Shown here piece after piece: positions 7,577-9,958 of a stretch of 9,958 bases of DNA; position 1 is the stretch's first letter; every line of letters starts with the position of its first letter. The notes below the pieces were generated by a model. It was not told the origin of the DNA and did not search any database. It worked only from the letters and a program-made list of their open reading frames with translations. The stretch comes from Chloroflexota bacterium (lineage in GTDB: Bacteria; Chloroflexota; Anaerolineae; Ardenticatenales; Ardenticatenaceae): the NCBI GenBank assembly GCA_003520455.1, contig DOUV01001032.1, positions 1 to 9,958 of the forward strand, given 5' to 3'. Both the position numbers and the translations under genes were made by a program.

Positions 7577-8332
7577 CTATTGAGAAGATCCTCCACCATC
7601 GTGGGATATTCTTTGAGAGGACTGCGCGATGGCGTTCGCGACGTCGTTGCGGAAGTTCCGAATGTGGGCACGCATGGCTTCATAGGCCGCCTCAGGGTCA
7701 CCGGCTAAAAGTGCCTGCAAAATCACCTCATGCTCCTCGACCGCAGCGGGTCGAATCCTGGGCTTCAGACTAAACACCCCGTCGCGCGCGTCGTGAAACG
7801 CCTCATAAAGTGATTTGGTGACACTTATCAGGTAGCGATTGCCTGATGCCTTGCCAATGACGTCGTGAAAGGCCCGGTCGAGAGCGTGCACGTCCGCAAG
7901 CGGTTTTTGAGCCAGACTCTCGCGCCACTCTTGATAGACGCGAACTAATTCGTCGCGGATCTCGCCGGTGAGTCGGCTCGCGGCGAGTCGCGCCACATCG
8001 GCCTCAAGAAGCTCGCGAGCTTCAAGAAGCTCGAGAAGTTGTTCGCGATGCTCAACAAGCCACGGAATCCAGATGGCTCCGCCATCAGCTTTGCTACTAT
8101 CTTCACTCACGAAGGCCCCCGCCCCCGGTTTGACCTCGATGAGCCCAACTCGTTCAAGAAGCCGAATCGCTTCCCGAAGCGATGCACGACTCACACCGAG
8201 CTGCTGAGCCAATTCTCTTTCGGGCGGTAGTCGTTCACCGGCGGCGAGTTCGCCGTTCGCAATCATTCGTTGGAGTTGCCGAACGACAATATCTGAGAGC
8301 CTGACAGGCTCAATAGGTTGGAATGATGCCAT
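7577..8332 (-). CDS. FadR-subfamily GntR transcriptional regulator (FCD domain)
   Basis: A 251-residue regulator of normal length. The N-terminal winged helix-turn-helix (about 10-76) has the hallmark GERLPPERELAQQLGVSRAS and LREAIRLLERVGLIEVKPG. The C-terminal FCD ligand domain (about 98-230) keeps the expected metal ligands Asp152 and His156 (LDRAFH), His201 (EEHEVI) and His223 (MRAHIRNF); such domains usually bind small carboxylic acids through the metal. It heads the cluster, which suggests that it senses an acid from the pathway and controls these genes and itself. ATG at 8330-8332 lacks an obvious Shine-Dalgarno sequence, so translation may be weak. The family is secure; the ligand is unknown. 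Confidence 0.95.
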   Translation of the reverse strand: MASFQPIEPVRLSDIVVRQLQRMIANGELAAGERLPPERELAQQLGVSRASLREAIRLLERVGLIEVKPGAGAFVSEDSSKADGGAIWIPWLVEHREQLLELLEARELLEADVARLAASRLTGEIRDELVRVYQEWRESLAQKPLADVHALDRAFHDVIGKASGNRYLISVTKSLYEAFHDARDGVFSLKPRIRPAAVEEHEVILQALLAGDPEAAYEAMRAHIRNFRNDVANAIAQSSQRISHDGGGSSQ

Positions 8333-8358
8333 AAAGAACGCTCAGGATGTTCGGGGAA

Positions 8359-8373
8359 AGTGGTCTGACCACT
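8359..8373. promoter_or_regulatory. FadR-type operator, 15-bp perfect palindrome
   Basis: AGTGGTCTGACCACT is a perfect palindrome around its central T and contains TGGT-N3-ACCA, the core known for FadR-subfamily GntR operators. It lies about 10-25 bp downstream of the predicted transcription start of the regulator, so a bound protein would block transcription. A further half-site (AGACCA, 8382-8387) lies 16 bp away and overlaps the start site. The motif is seen; binding by this regulator is inference. Confidence 0.8.
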
Positions 8374-8389
8374 CATCCTTTAGACCACC

Positions 8390-8418
8390 ACTATAACGTC
8401 TTCGCCAAGCCTTGTCAA
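8390..8418 (-). promoter_or_regulatory. Sigma-70-type promoter of the regulator (and possibly the whole cluster)
   Basis: On the minus strand, TTGACA (8413-8418) and TATAGT (8390-8395) are separated by exactly 17 bp. Transcription should start near 8383, giving a leader of about 50 nt before the ATG. The operator lies just downstream of the start. It is a near-consensus promoter, and no equally good one is seen elsewhere in the cluster. Confidence 0.8.
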
Positions 8419-8566
8419 GAGTGGCAACGGGATACAGATCACTTGCTCAGACGGCTGATCGAGGACTTCTCTGCTGCTCAGCGTTAGAGGTCCTGGTCTG
8501 CCCTTGGATTCGTAAGTGAGTCATCTTCGGCACATCCGTTCTGAAAAAGCCTACAGATTCGGTTAA
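8419..8566. other. Non-coding stretch upstream of the regulator
   Basis: No supported gene. An interrupted hairpin is present: 8462-8466 with 8490-8494 and 8469-8472 with 8486-8489. A short plus-strand frame ending at the TAG 8485-8487 is open for roughly 30 codons but overlaps the regulator promoter and is probably chance. Confidence 0.3.
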
Positions 8567-8656
8567 GACAATCGCTTCTTGAAGCCCGTCGCCCGCTTGA
8601 AGCCCGTCGCCCGCGAGGAGGACGCCAGCGGCCGCTATGCCCTGGTGGAGTTATAG
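8567..8656 (+). pseudogene. Possible C-terminal remnant of a lost gene
   Basis: Twenty-nine open codons after a TAA at 8564-8566 and before a TAG at 8654-8656 read as RFLKPVARLKPVAR followed by EEDASGRYALVEL. The GC-rich third positions and the sensible amino-acid mix look like real coding sequence, but no start codon with a ribosome binding site is present. The LKPVAR segment is doubled by an 18-bp tandem repeat. I do not recognise the parent protein. It may be a decayed gene end or a chance frame. Confidence 0.25.
8578..8613. repeat. Perfect 18-bp tandem duplication
   Basis: CTTGAAGCCCGTCGCCCG occurs twice head to tail (8578-8595 and 8596-8613) with no mismatch, which suggests a recent slippage event. 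It keeps the reading frame of the possible gene remnant. Confidence 0.9.
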
Positions 8657-8700
8657 ACTTTGAGGTTGGAGCAACTCAACACTCGAAACTCATAGAAAAC

Positions 8701-8772
8701 CGCTCCTGGAGACCCCCGCTTTGAAGCGGAGGAGGAAAGGAGCGCAACGTAAAAGCAAAGCTAAAACGTTGC
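8701..8772. repeat. Two adjacent inverted repeats just upstream of a plus-strand promoter
   Basis: The first has an outer stem CGCTCCT/AGGAGCG (8701-8707 with 8738-8744) enclosing an inner stem CCGCTT/AAGCGG (8716-8721 with 8724-8729). The second is GCAACGT/ACGTTGC (8744-8750 with 8766-8772), with AGC-AAA-GCT symmetric in its centre. The second arm runs into the -35 element at 8769. They could be a terminator, a binding site for a regulator, or the end of a former mobile element. The structure is clear but its role is not. Confidence 0.55.
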
Positions 8773-8797
8773 CTCTGTCACACCCCTGGGCTATAAT
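8769..8797 (+). promoter_or_regulatory. Plus-strand sigma-70-type promoter
   Basis: TTGCCT (8769-8774) and a perfect TATAAT (8792-8797) are separated by 17 bp. Transcription would start near 8804 and run to the right, away from the regulator. A CACAC/GTGTG inverted pair (8779-8783 with 8803-8807) brackets the -10 box. No protein gene with a ribosome binding site follows closely. Confidence 0.6.
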
Positions 8798-8803
8798 CAA
8801 AAG

Positions 8804-9060
8804 TGTGTTTAGCCTGCTACCACAGGGAAGGCACTTCGGGAGGATCGGTGGTAGACGCTCGCCCGAAGCGATACGGTCGCAGAACACCTTAACAACCGAA
8901 GGCATGGCGTTGCGGGCAAAGAGTCGTGGCCCGCGTAAGTCCTGAGGGGCTCCCCACGCGAGATGACCCCGCTCGGGCCCCCCCGCCGGGGAAAACCTTC
9001 GACGCCAAGCGTAAGCTGCCACTTGCAACTTCGCTACGGCCTTCGGACCGTAGGGCCGCT
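8804..9060 (+). ncRNA. Candidate structured RNA or long structured leader
   Basis: Downstream of the promoter the plus strand is dense in complementary segments: 8817-8823 with 8848-8854 (7 bp), 8834-8840 with 8862-8868 (7 bp, interleaved with the first as in a pseudoknot), 8868-8871 with 8877-8880, 8912-8917 with 8929-8934 (6 bp, GC-only), and 9034-9039 with 9048-9053 closing a C(UUCG)G loop. The reading frames here are poor or overlap the promoter. I compared it from memory with RNase P RNA, tmRNA, SRP RNA, 6S RNA and common riboswitches and found no match. A transposon-type guide RNA or a leader for the ORF at 9084 remain possible. The 3' end of this feature is arbitrary. Confidence 0.35.
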
Positions 9061-9083
9061 GTCAACACTCGCTGCGCCTTGTC

Positions 9084-9311
9084 TTGCCTTTGCTTGCTAC
9101 AGCATCAATCCAGCCACTGCCCTCCGGTCCGTACGCAGTCTGGACGCTCCGAATCTGGCACTTCGACCTTGATGACAACGCACCTCCCGAGGAGCCACGG
9201 CCTCCGCTCGTGCTCTATTGCCCCGGGGTGGACGCTGTTAGACTGTGGCCCTGGCCACCACAGCAGCCCTGGGTCGAGGAGGAGGAGTGGGCAAACGTGG
9301 AAGCGCTGTGA
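9084..9311 (+). CDS. Short orphan ORF, possibly the 5' part of a decayed gene
   Basis: This 75-codon frame contains a protein-like stretch: VWTLRIWHFDLDDN, PPLVLYCPG, WPWPPQQPW, then EEEEWANVEAL before a TGA at 9309-9311. After that stop the same frame stays open for 31 more codons, EALLAPGEGALLRTEGALES onward, which continues a helix-like pattern, so the TGA may have replaced a Trp codon. The only start is a TTG at 9084 with no good Shine-Dalgarno sequence. It lies inside the plus-strand unit between the promoter at 8769-8797 and the terminator at 9507-9547. I do not recognise the family. It could be a small real gene, a pseudogene or chance. Confidence 0.35.
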   Translation: MPLLATASIQPLPSGPYAVWTLRIWHFDLDDNAPPEEPRPPLVLYCPGVDAVRLWPWPPQQPWVEEEEWANVEAL

Positions 9312-9506
9312 GAGGCACTGCTGGCTCCAGGGGAGGGAGCATTGTTGCGGACGGAGGGCGCGCTAGAGTCGTCTGGAAGGCACCCTTCTTGGGCTTACCC
9401 CTCATAACCAGCCGTGACTCCATGCAGTGGGAGATGCTGACATTTTGGCGACAAGAGGGGGATTGTCGGAAGGTCTCGGAAGTTGCTAGACTGGTGCTGG
9501 GAGGAG

Positions 9507-9547
9507 GTGGGCAGCCTCTGTGCCGACGAGAGGCCCGCCCACTTTTT
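9507..9547 (+). terminator. Strong intrinsic terminator, plus strand
   Basis: GTGGGC (9507-9512) pairs with GCCCAC (9537-9542), and GCCTCT (9514-9519) pairs with AGAGGC (9529-9534), separated by a small internal loop (A opposite CC), with a 9-nt loop at the tip. The stem is followed at once by TTTTT (9543-9547). This is a textbook Rho-independent terminator for rightward transcription, matching the promoter about 710 bp upstream. Confidence 0.75.
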
Positions 9548-9692
9548 GTTGTCAGTCGCCACATCCGGCCGGGTATACGAAGGACTGAGCACTGCTTAGC
9601 GACCACGATCCTGTCGCAGCCCTGGTCCTTGGGCCGGCGCTGAGTTGCGAGGCAAGCTATCCCATGTTTGGATTGAAAGGGGCCAGGATGCC

Positions 9693-9941
9693 ATGCTACG
9701 AGTCAGGGGTGAAGCGGGTGAAGTGGTCCCCGTGGTGCAGTGTGATGGGTGTGGGGAAACGATCGCGGACGCCTCCGCCGCGCTCTATGAGTGGTAGGAA
9801 GAAGATTGTTTTCGGTCGGGCCGGGTTTTCTTTGCGCACGCGACCTGTTCACAAACTACCCGGCGGATCGCAACGGGCACCACGCGATGGCAGGCGCGGG
9901 CGCTTCCTGAACTGGCCCGGCTCTTTGAGCCTCCCGTCTAG
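9693..9941 (+). pseudogene. Small zinc-ribbon-like protein gene interrupted by an in-frame TAG
   Basis: From ATG 9693 the frame reads MLRVRGEAGEVVPVVQCDGC and on to YEW, then a TAG at 9795-9797, then 47 more open codons beginning EEDCFRSGRVFFAHATC, and a second TAG at 9939-9941. The upstream part holds CxxC (Cys17, Cys20) and the downstream part HxxC (His49, Cys52), which together would make one four-ligand zinc site split by the stop. The sequence AAAGGGGCC about 8-16 nt before the ATG could serve as ribosome binding site. The arrangement resembles small CxxC/HxxC proteins I recall from Chloroflexota genomes. One base change at the TAG (for instance from CAG, TGG or TAC) would restore an 82-residue protein. 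It is probably a recent pseudogene; a sequencing error or amber readthrough is possible. Confidence 0.5.
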
Positions 9942-9958
9942 CGGTTTTCCCGTGCAAT

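Noticed and set aside
8419..8487. Plus-strand coding-like stretch ending LLRRLIEDFSAAQR before a TAG
   Set aside because: Too short, has no start, and overlaps the regulator promoter; most likely chance.
8721..8945. 74-codon plus-strand open frame with a basic start (KRRRKGAQRKSKAK)
   Set aside because: It begins at TTG inside a hairpin and runs straight through the -35 and -10 elements at 8769-8797; no recognisable protein family.
8978..8984. C7 homopolymer as a possible frameshift error that would restore a gene
   Set aside because: Joining frames on either side of it gives no recognisable or continuous protein.
8800..9000. Possible match to RNase P RNA, tmRNA, SRP RNA or 6S RNA
   Set aside because: None of the conserved core sequences that I know for these RNAs is present.
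8690..9028. 112-codon minus-strand open frame across the hairpin-rich region
   Set aside because: It starts at TTG without a ribosome binding site, is rich in Arg/Leu/Gly as expected for a shadow frame in GC-rich DNA, and runs antisense through a good promoter and several hairpins.
9245..9643. 132-codon plus-strand open frame overlapping the end of the short ORF at 9084
   Set aside because: It passes through the strong terminator at 9507-9547, and its low-complexity Gly/Arg-rich beginning looks like a frame shadow. A short piece (MQWEMLTFWRQEGD) is protein-like but not enough to support a gene.
9688..9958. Alternative ATG at 9688 giving a frame that stays open to the window edge
   Set aside because: The product is dominated by Pro, Arg, Ser and Gly without any domain, whereas the overlapping frame from 9693 shows CxxC and HxxC motifs; the uninterrupted length is explained by high GC.

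Overview
The window is ordinary bacterial DNA of moderate-to-high GC. The best guess for the host is a member of the Chloroflexota (Thermomicrobia-like). This rests on a peptide-type substrate-binding lipoprotein with a long repetitive Ala/Pro/Thr linker (TEAPAQ-type units) after its lipobox, and on a small CxxC/HxxC protein at the right end that resembles short zinc-ribbon proteins I recall from that phylum. Both points are from memory and only moderately secure.

From 1 to 8332 every gene lies on the minus strand, so transcription runs right to left. The order is: a FadR/GntR-type regulator (7577-8332), an MmgE/PrpD-family enzyme (6043-7452), a metal-dependent amidohydrolase (4774-5997), an aldehyde dehydrogenase (3248-4702), a tartrate/D-malate/isopropylmalate-type decarboxylating dehydrogenase (2154-3251, overlapping the aldehyde dehydrogenase by 4 bp), an ABC transporter family-5 solute-binding lipoprotein (215-1903), and the first 28 codons of another gene that leaves the window (1-86). 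The set looks like a regulated catabolic cluster: a peptide- or amide-like solute is bound outside the cell, imported, cleaved by the amidohydrolase, and its fragments are oxidised by the aldehyde dehydrogenase and the beta-hydroxyacid dehydrogenase, with an MmgE/PrpD dehydratase or epimerase step. The actual substrate cannot be read from the sequence.

The regulator has a clear promoter (TTGACA, 17 bp, TATAGT on the minus strand). A 15-bp perfect palindrome containing the FadR-family core TGGT-N3-ACCA lies just downstream of the predicted transcription start, so autoregulation is likely. Stable hairpins lie in the regulator-PrpD spacer, ahead of the binding protein gene, after it, and over the ribosome binding site of the truncated first gene.

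From about 8420 to the right end there is no convincing intact gene. Instead there are a decayed coding remnant with an 18-bp in-frame tandem duplication, nested hairpins, a good plus-strand promoter (TTGCCT, 17 bp, TATAAT), a hairpin-rich stretch that could be a non-coding RNA or structured leader, a short orphan ORF ending in TGA, a strong intrinsic terminator at 9507-9547, and a small zinc-ribbon-like ORF interrupted by an in-frame TAG. This right-hand unit is the least explained part of the window.
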